Positions 20,446-29,132 of a stretch of DNA of 64,000 nucleotides are shown here, one piece after another. The notes below the pieces were generated by a model. The model worked only from the letters and a program-made list of their open reading frames with translations. It was not told the origin of the DNA and did no database searches. The first letter of the stretch is position 1. Each line of letters opens with the position of its first letter. The position numbers and the translations under genes were made by a program. This DNA is from Streptomyces paradoxus. GTDB lineage: Bacteria; Actinomycetota; Actinomycetes; Streptomycetales; Streptomycetaceae. Location: the NCBI RefSeq assembly GCF_014202475.1, contig NZ_JACHGV010000008.1, positions 62,001 to 126,000 on the forward strand, in the 5' to 3' direction.

Positions 20446-21429
20446 TCAACGGAGCGTCGTGTTCGCTCCGTTGACGTGCAACGGCTGGACCGGAACGGGC
20501 CGGGCCAGCCACTCGGCGATGGTCCGCGCGATCGGCTGGGCCGTCTCCACCTCCACGAACCCGAACTGCCCCGACTGGTTGCACTCCAGGAACCACCAGG
20601 TCCCGTCGGAGTCCTCCACGAAGTCGAAGGCCCCGTAGGCCAGTTCCGCCTCACGCAGATAGGACAGGACCCCCGGCGCGATGCTGGACGGCACATCGAC
20701 GGGCCGCCACGGCGAGCCGGGCGCGGCGAACCGCACGTCGACATCGTCCGGATCCGCGTCCTCGGCGGTCGCCTTGCGGGCGGCCAGCATCCGCTCACCC
20801 ACGACGGTGAGCCGGATGTCGGCCCGCTTGGAGATCCGCCGCTGCAGCAGCGTCGGCCCGAACGCGACGGCGGAGAAGTCCGTCTCCGGCGCGACCCGGC
20901 TGGTCGGCACGGCCCGGGGCGGGTCCTGCGGATGCGCGCCCGACACCGGCTTGACCACCAGCTCCGGGTAGCGCTCCGCGAACTCGCGGGCGGCACGCGG
21001 AAAGGTCGTGATCAGCGTCGCGGGCACGGGCAGGCCGCATCTCTGGGCCAAGCGCAGCTGCCACGGCTTGTGCCGGGCCCGGCGCGCGGCGTCGGGATGG
21101 TTCATCCAGCGCGCGTCCGAGCCCCGCAGCATGCCGTAGAGCGCCTGGGCGGCCTCCTCGGTCAGCCACGCCGACGGCTGGGCCGCCCGCGCCGCCGGGA
21201 CGCCGGGCCGGCGCACCCACACGGACCGGAGCCCCCCGATGCTCACCAGCCGCCCCCCGGCGGACAGGTGGCCGCGGAACCGGCCGTGCACGAACTCCCC
21301 CGACAACGCGACACCACCGGTCAGGTCCGCGGGATCGACCCGGACCACCGGAACCCCCGTCGCGTTCAGATGCACGACGACCATGTCCGCGGTGACGTCC
21401 TCCTCAGAGGTGAGGATCAGTACGGTCAT
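20446..21429 (-). CDS. tgmB: ATP-grasp ribosomal peptide maturase (graspetide ligase)
   Basis: 327 residues from ATG 21429. The N-terminal TVLILTSEEDVTADMVVVHL, VWVRRPG and WMNHPDAARRARHKPWQLRL, then the ATP-grasp core VVKPVSGAHP, LLQRRISKRADIRLTVVG and the metal/ATP segment WWFLECNQSGQFGFVE are typical of the MvdD/TgmB family. These enzymes use ATP to join Asp/Glu side chains to Thr/Ser or Lys in a small precursor, making ester or amide macrocycles. The gene starts 16 bp after its precursor gene, so the two are an operon. The O-methyltransferase often found as a third gene is absent here. Confidence 0.93.
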   Translation of the reverse strand: MTVLILTSEEDVTADMVVVHLNATGVPVVRVDPADLTGGVALSGEFVHGRFRGHLSAGGRLVSIGGLRSVWVRRPGVPAARAAQPSAWLTEEAAQALYGMLRGSDARWMNHPDAARRARHKPWQLRLAQRCGLPVPATLITTFPRAAREFAERYPELVVKPVSGAHPQDPPRAVPTSRVAPETDFSAVAFGPTLLQRRISKRADIRLTVVGERMLAARKATAEDADPDDVDVRFAAPGSPWRPVDVPSSIAPGVLSYLREAELAYGAFDFVEDSDGTWWFLECNQSGQFGFVEVETAQPIARTIAEWLARPVPVQPLHVNGANTTLR

Positions 21430-21445
21430 CTTCGGCGGTCCGTGG

Positions 21446-21637
21446 TCAGTCGTCGAAGTGCGTCTTGGAGCCGGCGGTGGACGTCGTGGTGCCGAACTCT
21501 CTCAACAGGGCGAAGTCTGAGGCCGCGACCCGTCCGTCGCGGAGCACGTTCAACTGCAGTCCGGCGTCGTACACGTACGGAATGGCAGCTTCCAACTCCA
21601 CTGCCGGGCGCGCGTAGTTGAGCGCGAACGGTTGCAT
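21446..21637 (-). CDS. tgmA: ATP-grasp-modified RiPP precursor
   Basis: 63 residues from ATG 21637 with AGGGAGAG upstream. It begins with the family hallmark MQPFALNYARPAVELEAAIP, has YVYDAGLQLNVLRDGR in the leader, and ends with a Thr/Ser-rich then acidic core, FGTTTSTAGSKTHFDD. This matches putative ATP-grasp target peptides (TgmA). Threonines are likely side-chain acceptors and the terminal Asp residues donors for ester cross-links made by the adjacent TgmB; the exact ring pattern is inference. No dedicated protease or exporter gene is adjacent. A weak minus-strand -10 (TATAAG) is visible at 21732-21727. Confidence 0.93.
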   Translation of the reverse strand: MQPFALNYARPAVELEAAIPYVYDAGLQLNVLRDGRVAASDFALLREFGTTTSTAGSKTHFDD

Positions 21638-21757
21638 CGTCTCTCCCTCGTCGGTACTGCGCCGACCAGGCGGTGACCCCCTGGGCGTTGCCGCCCCGTC
21701 CACCGGCCTGTTTCGGCTTCCAGAGACTTATACGAATCGAACGGGTGGTTGGTTTCC

Positions 21758-22081
21758 TTACTTTCCGTAGTTATTTGCCGGTTGCCGGTCCGGTTCGTGT
21801 GCCGTACTGCGCTCCCGTTCGCCGAGGGAGCCGCGGACGGTGCGCAGAGCGAGCAGCAGGACGCCGATGTCATCCAGGTACACCGGGTCGGGTACCAAGT
21901 CGGTGGGCAGCACCAGATAGAGCACCGCGCCCCAGAAGACCCAGCGCGGGCCCGCGGGGAGCCCCGCGCGCTTCAGATCGCGCCGCGTCCGTACCAGCCG
22001 CACGAGGACGACGACGGCGAAGACGAGGACGACGGCCGCGAGAACCGCGGCCAGAACGATCACCTTTGTGGTCGTATCCAC
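21758..22081 (-). CDS. DUF1232 (YkvA-like) membrane protein
   Basis: 107 residues from GTG 22081, preceded by GGAGGAGGG. One strong membrane helix (VIVLAAVLAAVVLVFAVVVL) is followed by a basic stretch and the DUF1232 signature FWGAVLYLVLPTDLVPDP then YLDDIGVLLLALRTV. The family is widespread, with unknown function; some members are linked to envelope or stress physiology. The gene is upstream of, and on the same strand as, the graspetide pair but 120 bp away, so it is probably a separate transcript. Confidence 0.85.
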   Translation of the reverse strand: MDTTTKVIVLAAVLAAVVLVFAVVVLVRLVRTRRDLKRAGLPAGPRWVFWGAVLYLVLPTDLVPDPVYLDDIGVLLLALRTVRGSLGERERSTAHEPDRQPANNYGK

Positions 22082-22235
22082 GGGTTGCCCTCCTCCTGGC
22101 ATGCCGCGACACGGGGTGTCCCTAGCTGGATTCCCTTTTCCGGCGGCTGTATTGCGGCCGGAGCCCGACATGTCGGCGAGTCGGCGGATTTTCCCGTGCG
22201 GTGGTCATCCCAGTGGCTCACTCGAGTGGCACGGG

Positions 22236-22735
22236 GTGACGGGGGCGCCTGGTGATGGTCAGCGTAACGGGTCCGCCCAGCCGTCCGCCGAGACGACCGT
22301 TGCCACCGGCACGCACCAGGTGGAGCGGGCGAGCGCGCTGCCCGCCACCGCGTCCCACCAGGCCGGCCCGGCGGCCGCCGAGCCCGTCACCCTCGGCTCC
22401 CACCCGGCGGCCGGGGCGGGAACGCGACCGCCGGCCCCCGAGCCGGACCCGACCACTGCCCGCCCCGCGGCCCCTGAGCCGGACCAGGCGGACCCGTTCG
22501 CCGCCCCCTCCCCGGAGCGGCCCGCTCCGCCCGCCGAGGACTGGCTGGATCCCGCCGATGCGCGGCCCGCTGCTCCCGTCCGGCACGCCCGGACACGGGC
22601 CGCGAGATCCACCGCAACCTCGACGACTTCCCGCTGCAGCGCGGCGACGCGTCCCTGCGGCTGCACGCGTTCGCCCTCGGCCTGTCGGTGCTGTGCACGG
22701 TGCTCGCACTGCTGCCGGCGCTGCGCCCCGAGTGA
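22236..22735 (+). pseudogene. Probable frameshifted gene: Pro/Ala-rich region plus membrane tail
   Basis: From GTG 22236 one frame encodes a Pro/Ala/Glu-rich segment (AEDWLDPADARPAAPVRH near 22535-22585) and then loses coding character. From about 22592 the frame shifted by two carries a coherent end, DTGREIHRNLDDFPLQ then LRLHAFALGLSVLCTVLALL, a membrane helix, with stop 22733-22735. The change occurs near 22570-22592 without a start or ribosome site for the second part. The simplest reading is one gene broken by an indel. A sequencing error or two unrelated shadows cannot be excluded. Confidence 0.35.
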
Positions 22736-22766
22736 GGCTCGGCCGGGCTCCGGCCGACGGCCCTTG

Positions 22767-24866
22767 TCAGGTCCGGCGGCCGAGCAGCCCGGTCAGCACC
22801 CGGTCCGGGGTGAGCGGGAGTTCACGCAGGCGGACGCCCGTGGCGTGGTGCACCGCGTTGCCGATCGCCGCGGCCGTCCCGACGATGCCGATCTCCCCGA
22901 TCCCCTTGCTGCCCATGGGATTGAGACGGGAGTCCTCCTCGTCCAGCCAGTGCGCCTCGATCCCGGCGACGTCGGCGTGCACGGGCACGTGGTACGACGC
23001 CAGATCCGACTCGGTGAAGTCGCCGAACGCGGCGTCCATGGTGCTGCCCTCGGTCAGCGCCATGCCCAGGCCCATCGTCATGCCGCCAACGAACTGCGAG
23101 CGCGCCGTACGGGCGTTGAGGATGCGGCCCGCCGCATAGACCCCGAGGAGCCGGCCGACACGGACCTCGCCGGTGACCGTGTCCACGGCGACCTCGGCGA
23201 AGTGCGCCCCGAAGGCGTGCCGCGCGAAGTCGCTCTCGGCGTCCGCCGCTCCCGTCGTGTCGGCGCGGAATTCGAGGCCCTGCCCGGGCAGCGTCCCCAC
23301 GTGCCCGGCCAGCCGCCGGGCCAGTCCGGCGCAGGCGTCGTGCACCGCCCAGCCCCAGGAGGCGGTCCCGGACGAACCGCCGGCCAGCGGCGCCGACGGC
23401 AGTTCCGTGCTGCCGACCTCGATCCGTATCCGCTCCAGCGGCACCCCGAGGGCGTCGGCGCCGACCTGCGCGAGCACGGTCCGGGCGCCCGTCCCGATGT
23501 CGGTGGCGTTGATCCGCACCAGGAACGAACCGCCGGGCAGTGCGCGCGCCGTCGCCGTGGACGGCCCCACCATGACGGGATACGTCGCCGCCGCCACACC
23601 CGTCCCCAGCAGCAGGGGGCCGTCCCGGCGGACGCCCGGGCGGGGATCGCGCCCGGTCCAGCCGAAGCGCCGGGCGCCCTCGCGCAGACACTCGACCAGA
23701 TGCCTGCTGCTGAACGGCCTGCCGCTGTCGGGCTCGACGTCGGGTTCGTTGCGGACGCGCAATTCGACCGGGTCGATGCCGAGTTCGGTGGCGAGTTCGT
23801 CCATGGCGGACTCCAGGGCGTACATGCCCGGCGCCTCGCCCGGCGCCCTCATCCACGACGGGGACGGCACGTCCAGTGCCGCAACCCGGTGGACCGTACG
23901 GGTGTGGGGTGCGGCGTACATCACCCGTGCGGGCACCGCGGCCTGCTCCACGAACTCCTTGATGCGGGAGGTGTGCGTGGTGACCTCGTGCACGAGGGAC
24001 ACGAGACGGCCGTCCGTTTCCGCCCCGAGCCGCAGCCGGTGCAGGGTCGGCGCGCGGTGCCCGACGACGGCGGGGAGAAAGCGGCGGGGCAGGGCCACCG
24101 TCACCGGCCGCCCCGTCTCGCGTGCCGCCATGGCGGCGAGCACCACGTCCGGGCGCGGCGTGCCCTTGGACCCGAAGCCGCCGCCGACGTGCTCGGCGGT
24201 GACGACGATCCGATCCCTGGACAGGCCGAACAGGCCGGCGAGCACGGCCCGCACGGCACCGGTGCCCTGGCTGGAGGTGTGCACGGTGAGCGTGCCGTCC
24301 TCCCACCGGGCGGTGCTGGTGTGCGGTTCCATGGGGTGGTTGTGCAGCGGCGGAACCCGGTACGCGACGTCCACCCGGGCGGCCGAGGAGCCGAACGCCC
24401 CGTCGGGATCGCCCTGTTCACGCACGGCCGGATGACCGCCGTTGGCCTCCTCGGGGACGTACACACCCGGGTGTGAGGCCGTGAGGGTCACGTCGTGCTC
24501 TTCGGCGTCGTAGGTCACGCGTACGGCGGCGGCACCGGCGCGGGCCGCCTCCAGGGTCTCGGCCACCACCAGGGCGACGAACCAGCCGCGGTGCGGAACC
24601 CGCGCGTTCTGCAGCAGGGCGAGCGTGGGATCGTCCGGTTCCGCGAGCCGCGGCGCGTTCTCGTGGGTGAGGACGGCGATCACGCCGGGCACGGCCAGGG
24701 CGGCCGCCGTGTCGACGCCGGTCACCCGGCCCCGGGCCACACGCGACGGCACGGGCCAGGCCTGGGCCCGGCCGGGGGAGTGGAACTCGGCGGCGTAGCG
24801 GGCGGTGCCGCTGACCTTCTCCCGTCCCTCCCGGCGCTCGGCGGGGGCGCCCACGCTGCCGGTCAT
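22767..24866 (-). CDS. Molybdopterin-binding large subunit of aldehyde/xanthine oxidoreductase
   Basis: 699 residues from ATG 24866, overlapping the FAD-subunit stop (ATGA). Family segments are present from EKVSGTARYAAEF (domain 1) through EHVGGGFGSKG, PSWMRAPGEAPGMYALESAM and INATDIGTGARTVLAQ to SKGIGEIGIVGTAAAIGNAV, where the Glu is the conserved catalytic base of the xanthine oxidase family. Length and layout match PaoC/YagR. The complex oxidises aldehydes or N-heterocycles using a molybdenum cofactor; the substrate cannot be read here. It is the last gene of a three-gene operon. No cofactor-maturation gene is adjacent. Confidence 0.92.
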   Translation of the reverse strand: MTGSVGAPAERREGREKVSGTARYAAEFHSPGRAQAWPVPSRVARGRVTGVDTAAALAVPGVIAVLTHENAPRLAEPDDPTLALLQNARVPHRGWFVALVVAETLEAARAGAAAVRVTYDAEEHDVTLTASHPGVYVPEEANGGHPAVREQGDPDGAFGSSAARVDVAYRVPPLHNHPMEPHTSTARWEDGTLTVHTSSQGTGAVRAVLAGLFGLSRDRIVVTAEHVGGGFGSKGTPRPDVVLAAMAARETGRPVTVALPRRFLPAVVGHRAPTLHRLRLGAETDGRLVSLVHEVTTHTSRIKEFVEQAAVPARVMYAAPHTRTVHRVAALDVPSPSWMRAPGEAPGMYALESAMDELATELGIDPVELRVRNEPDVEPDSGRPFSSRHLVECLREGARRFGWTGRDPRPGVRRDGPLLLGTGVAAATYPVMVGPSTATARALPGGSFLVRINATDIGTGARTVLAQVGADALGVPLERIRIEVGSTELPSAPLAGGSSGTASWGWAVHDACAGLARRLAGHVGTLPGQGLEFRADTTGAADAESDFARHAFGAHFAEVAVDTVTGEVRVGRLLGVYAAGRILNARTARSQFVGGMTMGLGMALTEGSTMDAAFGDFTESDLASYHVPVHADVAGIEAHWLDEEDSRLNPMGSKGIGEIGIVGTAAAIGNAVHHATGVRLRELPLTPDRVLTGLLGRRT

Positions 24867-25867
24867 GAGGCCCTCCCGGTGAGTGCGGTGTCCGTGAGCC
24901 GGGACAGCACGTCCACGGCGAGATTGCGGGCGAGCGGCACCTTGTAGGCGTTGTCCCGCAGCGGTTGCGCGGCGTCCAGTTCGAGATCGGCGGCGTGCTC
25001 GAACGCGGCCCGGGTGGGAGCCGCGCCCAGCAGTGCCTCCTCCGCCCGCCGTGCGCGCCAGGGCCGGTGCGCCAGCGCACCGAAGGCGACCCCGGCGTGC
25101 CCGACCACACCGTCCTCCAGGCGCAGCACGACCGCGACGGACGCGAGTGCGAAGGCGTAGGAGGCCCGGTCGCGGGCCTTGCGGTACGCCGACGGCAGCC
25201 CGGCCGTGGCAGCCGGGAGGACCACGCCGGTGACCAGTTCGCCGGGACGGATCTCGGTGTCCTGCTCGGGGCGGTCCCCGGGCAGCCGGTGGAAGTCCGC
25301 CGCCGCGACACTCCGGGCCCCCTCCGGTCCGGCCAGTTCGACACGCCCGTCGAGGGCGGTGAGTGCCACGGCCATGTCGGAGGGATGGGTGGCGATGCAG
25401 TGCGCGGAGTGCCCGAGCACCGCGTGGTCGCGGTGGACGCCGTCCCGTGCTCCGCAGCCGCTGCCCGGCTCGCGTTTGTTGCACGGCTTCGACAGGTCCT
25501 GGAAGTACGGGCACCGGGTGCGCTGGAGCAGGTTTCCGCCGGTCGTCGCCGCGTTGCGCAGCTGCCCGGAGGCACCGGCGAACACTGCCTGCGACAGCGC
25601 CGGGTACCGGTCGCGGACCAGCGGGTGGGCGGCGAGGTCGCTGTTGCGGACCATCGCCCCGACGCGCAGCGCACCCCCGGGCAGTTCCTCGACCGTGTCC
25701 AGGGGCAGCCGGGTGACGTCGATCAGGGCGGCGGGGGCCTCGACGCCGAGCTTCATCAGGTCGACGAGGTTCGTGCCGCCCGCGAGGTAACGCGCACCGG
25801 TGTGGGAGGCGTACGCGGAGGTCGCCTCCTCGACGCTGCCGGCGCGGACGTAGGCGAACTCCTTCAC
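24863..25867 (-). CDS. FAD-binding subunit of molybdenum oxidoreductase, with [4Fe-4S] insertion
   Basis: 334 residues from GTG 25867. The FAD-binding ARYLAGGTNLVDLMK and GQLRNAATTGGNLLQRTRCP are typical of the CoxM/PaoB family. A cysteine-rich insertion follows, CPYF then CNKREPGSGCGARDG, like the extra [4Fe-4S] site of E. coli PaoB. It carries electrons between the molybdenum subunit and an acceptor. Its GTG overlaps the stop of the iron-sulfur subunit (GTGA) and its stop overlaps the next ATG, so the three subunits are translationally coupled. Confidence 0.93.
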   Translation of the reverse strand: MKEFAYVRAGSVEEATSAYASHTGARYLAGGTNLVDLMKLGVEAPAALIDVTRLPLDTVEELPGGALRVGAMVRNSDLAAHPLVRDRYPALSQAVFAGASGQLRNAATTGGNLLQRTRCPYFQDLSKPCNKREPGSGCGARDGVHRDHAVLGHSAHCIATHPSDMAVALTALDGRVELAGPEGARSVAAADFHRLPGDRPEQDTEIRPGELVTGVVLPAATAGLPSAYRKARDRASYAFALASVAVVLRLEDGVVGHAGVAFGALAHRPWRARRAEEALLGAAPTRAAFEHAADLELDAAQPLRDNAYKVPLARNLAVDVLSRLTDTALTGRAS

Positions 25868-26394
25868 GGGATCACGTCCTCCACGGCCTCGGCGATCCGC
25901 GGATACGCGCCGCACCGGCACAGGTTGCCGCTCAGCCGTTCCCGGATCTCCTCCCGGTCCAGCGGCACCGGCTCGCCCGAGGGCGCCACCGGGTCGGTGA
26001 CGTGCGAAGGGTGGCCGGCCGCCGCCTCGGCGAGCACACCGGCGGCGGAGCAGATCTGGCCCGGAGTGCAGTAGCCGCACTGGAAGGCGTCGCGCTCCAG
26101 GAAGGCCCGCTGCAGAGGATGCGGTTCCTCCCCGTCTCCGAAGAGGCCCTCGACGGTGGTCACCTCGCAGCCGTCGAGGGCGACCGCGAACAGCAGACAG
26201 CTGTTGACGCGCCGCCCGTCGACCAGGACCGTGCAGGCTCCGCACTGGCCGTGGTCACAGCCCTTCTTGGCGCCCGTGAGGCCGAGATCCTCCCGCAGGA
26301 GGTCCAGCAGGACCCGGCGGTGGTCGACGGTGAGGGTGTGGGGTTTGCCGTTGACGCGGAGCGTGGTCCGCGAGTGGTGCTGGAGGTTGCCCAT
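25864..26394 (-). CDS. [2Fe-2S] subunit of molybdenum oxidoreductase
   Basis: 176 residues from ATG 26394. An N-terminal plant-type ferredoxin site CDHGQCGACTVLVDG with a further Cys in VNSCLLFA, and a C-terminal helical site CGYCTPGQI plus GNLCRCGAYPRI, are both intact, giving two [2Fe-2S] clusters. A short Ala/Pro linker (about 130-145) is longer than usual. There is no twin-arginine signal, so the complex appears cytoplasmic, unlike E. coli PaoA. First gene of the operon. Confidence 0.93.
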   Translation of the reverse strand: MGNLQHHSRTTLRVNGKPHTLTVDHRRVLLDLLREDLGLTGAKKGCDHGQCGACTVLVDGRRVNSCLLFAVALDGCEVTTVEGLFGDGEEPHPLQRAFLERDAFQCGYCTPGQICSAAGVLAEAAAGHPSHVTDPVAPSGEPVPLDREEIRERLSGNLCRCGAYPRIAEAVEDVIP

Positions 26395-26488
26395 GTCGTG
26401 GAGGACCTTCCCGGGCGGGCCGTGGTGCCGTACGGACCGCGTATCCAGGAGGGCACGACTGACACCTGCGCCCCACGAGCCCGGGCCC

Positions 26489-27745
26489 CTACTGCTCCGA
26501 CGTCACGCGCCGGTCGGCGGTCCCCTCGTCGGCGGGTGCGGTCGCGGGACGCTTGACCTTGAAGCGTTCGAACGTCCGTGTGAGCTGCTGGAGCGGGGAC
26601 GCGGCCGGGGGATCGGACGGCTGGGGTCTGGCGGGGGCCGCCTCAGCGGATGCCTGGTAGGCGGCCAGGGCCTCGTGGGCGCTCTCGGCCGCCTCCCGGT
26701 ACAGGTCACGGGACTTCGTCATGGCCTCCAGCGCCTCGGCGTACATGGCCACCAGACCGCGCTGGCGCTCCAGCTCCTCCTGGAGCGTCAGCAGGTGCCA
26801 GTCCTCGCGCAGCGCGGTGAGGGCGTCCTCGGCGCCGTCGGGCAGCGGCCTCGGGAGGGCGGCGAAGCGCGTCACCGCGTCGACGAGGTCGGCCGGCTCC
26901 GAACCGTCGAGGAACACCGCGCGCACGGAGAAGTCCTGGGCGTCGTAGCCGTCCGGCGCGGGGACGCCCGGCAGCACCACCGCTCCGCCGCGCGGCACCT
27001 GCACGCCGGAGTCCCGCAGGGCCCAGTTCAGGCCGCGCAGCTGCTGCGGGGCCGCGTGGTGCTCCACCACACGGTGCCGCAGGCCCGGCGGCAGCCACCG
27101 CGCCAGCGGCGTGCGCCCCCGGTCGTCAGTGCTCATCGCCTCGTGGACGACCACGTGGATGTGCCATCCGCCACGCACCGTGTTCCTCAGCAGGCGGCGG
27201 ATCTCCTTGTCGTCCTTCGGCAGCGGGTTGATCTCAGCCGGGATCAGTCGCGTGCCGGCGTCCTCGTCCCAGGCGGTGTCCGGCTCCTGCGGCCAGAACA
27301 GGCCGGTGGGGGAGGGCCACGCGTGGTCCCACGGCTGCTCGGCCTCGGCGACCAGCAGCCACTCCTGCCCGGCCCCTTCGCCCACGCCGGGTTTCAGGCT
27401 CAGCCGGGCGCGCACGGTCACGTCGTCGCCGACCCGCCAGCGGGCCTCGAAGACCCGTTCCGCCGGCCCGGTCTCGTCTTCGGGCAACTCCATGAAGTCG
27501 TCGATGGCCTGACTGTCCTTGCGCTGCTGCAGCGAGCGCCGGAGAACGTCTTCCGCGTCACCCGGGGCGTGGCGGCCGCGCGCCGGCCACACCGTGGCGG
27601 GAGTCATGGGACGGACGGTGAGGGAGGTCTGCATGGGTCCATCTATGAACGGGGGTACGTGCGTCTGCCAGTATCGTCGCCGCAGGCCGACGGGTGCTAC
27701 CCGGGGTCGCACCCGGTCGGGGTCGCCGGTGAGGTACGTGTCCAC
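26489..27745 (-). CDS. Unrecognised protein with C-terminal coiled coil
   Basis: 418 residues from GTG 27745 with GGGAGGTG upstream; an internal ATG at 27634 is a possible alternative but has a weaker site. The first 300 residues are soluble and mixed, with acidic and Trp-rich segments (EWLLVAEAEQPWDHAWPSPT) and a possible beta-rich core GWHIHVVVHEAMSTDDRGRT. Residues about 310-375 form a likely coiled coil (LQEELERQRGLVAMYAEALE). The tail is Pro/Ala-rich and basic. No signal, membrane helix or catalytic motif is seen. I do not recognise the family. It stands alone between the molybdenum operon and a regulator, so context adds nothing. Confidence 0.65.
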   Translation of the reverse strand: MDTYLTGDPDRVRPRVAPVGLRRRYWQTHVPPFIDGPMQTSLTVRPMTPATVWPARGRHAPGDAEDVLRRSLQQRKDSQAIDDFMELPEDETGPAERVFEARWRVGDDVTVRARLSLKPGVGEGAGQEWLLVAEAEQPWDHAWPSPTGLFWPQEPDTAWDEDAGTRLIPAEINPLPKDDKEIRRLLRNTVRGGWHIHVVVHEAMSTDDRGRTPLARWLPPGLRHRVVEHHAAPQQLRGLNWALRDSGVQVPRGGAVVLPGVPAPDGYDAQDFSVRAVFLDGSEPADLVDAVTRFAALPRPLPDGAEDALTALREDWHLLTLQEELERQRGLVAMYAEALEAMTKSRDLYREAAESAHEALAAYQASAEAAPARPQPSDPPAASPLQQLTRTFERFKVKRPATAPADEGTADRRVTSEQ

Positions 27746-28021
27746 GAGCCTTCACCTCCCGGGTCGGCCGCGGCGTGCGCCGTCGGTCATGCGCACCGCC
27801 TACCCGTGCCGGCCCGTGCCATGTGACTCGAAGGCGGCGGCGTGTGCCGACCGGCCGGCGCGCTGGGGCACCCGGCGGCGCGATCCCGCACCCGTCGGCG
27901 CCCTGGAGTGGTGACGGGTGCACGGGATGTGCGCCATGCGCGCGGGGTGTGCGCGCCGCGCGCGCATCGGGAGAACGCACGCGTGGTCCGGCCGCCGCGC
28001 GGTCCCGACAATGGTGCGCAC
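27746..28021. other. Non-coding G/C-rich stretch
   Basis: About 275 bp upstream of the unrecognised gene. Around 27935-27985 it is dense in alternating purine-pyrimidine GC dinucleotides (GCGCGCC, GCGCGCGC), a possible Z-DNA-prone tract. Short frames on either strand lack ribosome sites. The promoter of the leftward gene at 27745 should lie here but has no clear consensus. Confidence 0.45.
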
Positions 28022-28064
28022 GAGCAGGGCCCGCCCACCATCCGCATCGGGGCGGGTCCTGCTC
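28022..28064 (-). terminator. Terminator of the XRE regulator gene
   Basis: 14-bp arms (GAGCAGGGCCCGCC and GGCGGGTCCTGCTC, one G-T pair) with a 15-nt loop start 25 bp beyond the regulator stop at 28089. Confidence 0.7.
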
Positions 28065-28088
28065 GCCACGCCGGGTGCGGGGCGCCGT

Positions 28089-28997
28089 TCAGCGTTCCCC
28101 GTCACCGGCTGGATTCGCCGCCTCCAGTCCGGTCGCCGCCCAACTGGCGAGGAGCTTCAGCCGCTCCTCGTGCGCGCTGCCGGGTTCGGCCGTGTAGAGG
28201 GTAAGGGCGTGGGCCTCGTGGGCGGACACGGGCAGGTCCAGGGGCTGGTAGGTCAGTTCCAGGAAGCCCGCCTCGGGGTGGTGGAAGCGTTTGACCCCGC
28301 CGTGGTGGATCCGCACGTTGTGGGCGGCCCACCGGGTGCGGAACTCGCCGCTGACCGTGGACAGTTCGCCCACGAGTTCGCGCAGCGCCCTGTCGTGGGG
28401 GTAGCGGCCCGCCTCGGCGCGCAGCAGCGCGACGGTGATCTTGGCGCCGGTGTCCCAGTCGTCGAGGAAGTCGTGCGAGCCGGGTTCGAGGAAGAAGTAC
28501 CGGGCGAAGTTGGGCCGGCCGCGCTCGACCGTGACCCCGCTGTCGAACAGGGGGGCGAACAGGGCGCGGGCGAGGGCGTTGGTGGCCACCATGTCCAGCC
28601 GGCCGTTGGTGACGAACGCAGCGGACAGGGTCACCGAGTCGAGCAGCCACTGGACGTGCTGCGGGATCTCGGTGGGCTTGCGGCGGCGCCGGGTCACCGG
28701 ACCGGGCTGGGCCGCCCTGGCCAGGTCGAACAGGTAGGTGCGTTCGTCCTCGTTCAGTTGCAGCGTGCGGGCGACCGCGTCGAGGACCTCCTCGGAGACA
28801 CCGCCGATGTGCCCCCGCTCCAGCCGCGTGTACCACTCGGTGCTCACACCGGCGAGGACCGCGACCTCCTCCCGGCGCAGCCCGGGGACCCGGCGCCGGC
28901 CGCCGGGGGGCAGCCCGACCTGCTCCGGGGTGAGCTGGGCGCGCCGGCGGGCGAGGAAGTCACGGATGTCGGCGCGGTTGTCGGAGCGGTGGTCCAT
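28089..28997 (-). CDS. XRE helix-turn-helix regulator, MmyB-like ligand domain
   Basis: 302 residues from ATG 28997. The N-terminal RRRVPGLRREEVAVLAGVST and EWYTRLERGHIGGVSEEVLD form the XRE helix-turn-helix typical of the large Streptomyces group. From about 110 a MmyB-type ligand-binding domain follows (LDMVATNALARALFAPLF, NFARYFFLEP, LTYQPLDLP). Such regulators often control a divergent oxidoreductase or transporter. Here an MFS exporter and zinc alcohol dehydrogenase start 136 bp away on the other strand. Ligand unknown. Confidence 0.92.
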   Translation of the reverse strand: MDHRSDNRADIRDFLARRRAQLTPEQVGLPPGGRRRVPGLRREEVAVLAGVSTEWYTRLERGHIGGVSEEVLDAVARTLQLNEDERTYLFDLARAAQPGPVTRRRRKPTEIPQHVQWLLDSVTLSAAFVTNGRLDMVATNALARALFAPLFDSGVTVERGRPNFARYFFLEPGSHDFLDDWDTGAKITVALLRAEAGRYPHDRALRELVGELSTVSGEFRTRWAAHNVRIHHGGVKRFHHPEAGFLELTYQPLDLPVSAHEAHALTLYTAEPGSAHEERLKLLASWAATGLEAANPAGDGER

Positions 28998-29132
28998 GTC
29001 CCCCACGCTAAGCCCGGGAACCGGGGCGAGGGGGGGTGAGCTTGTACCCCCCATAAACGCGGCCTCCCGCACAGGCGGGAAGAGCGGTTTCGTGGGACAC
29101 GCACGACGATCTCGATCCTTCGGAGACGACGC

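Noticed and set aside
27935..27985. GC-alternating tract as a functional Z-DNA element
   Set aside because: Such runs are frequent by chance in DNA of this composition, and no gene arrangement supports a role.
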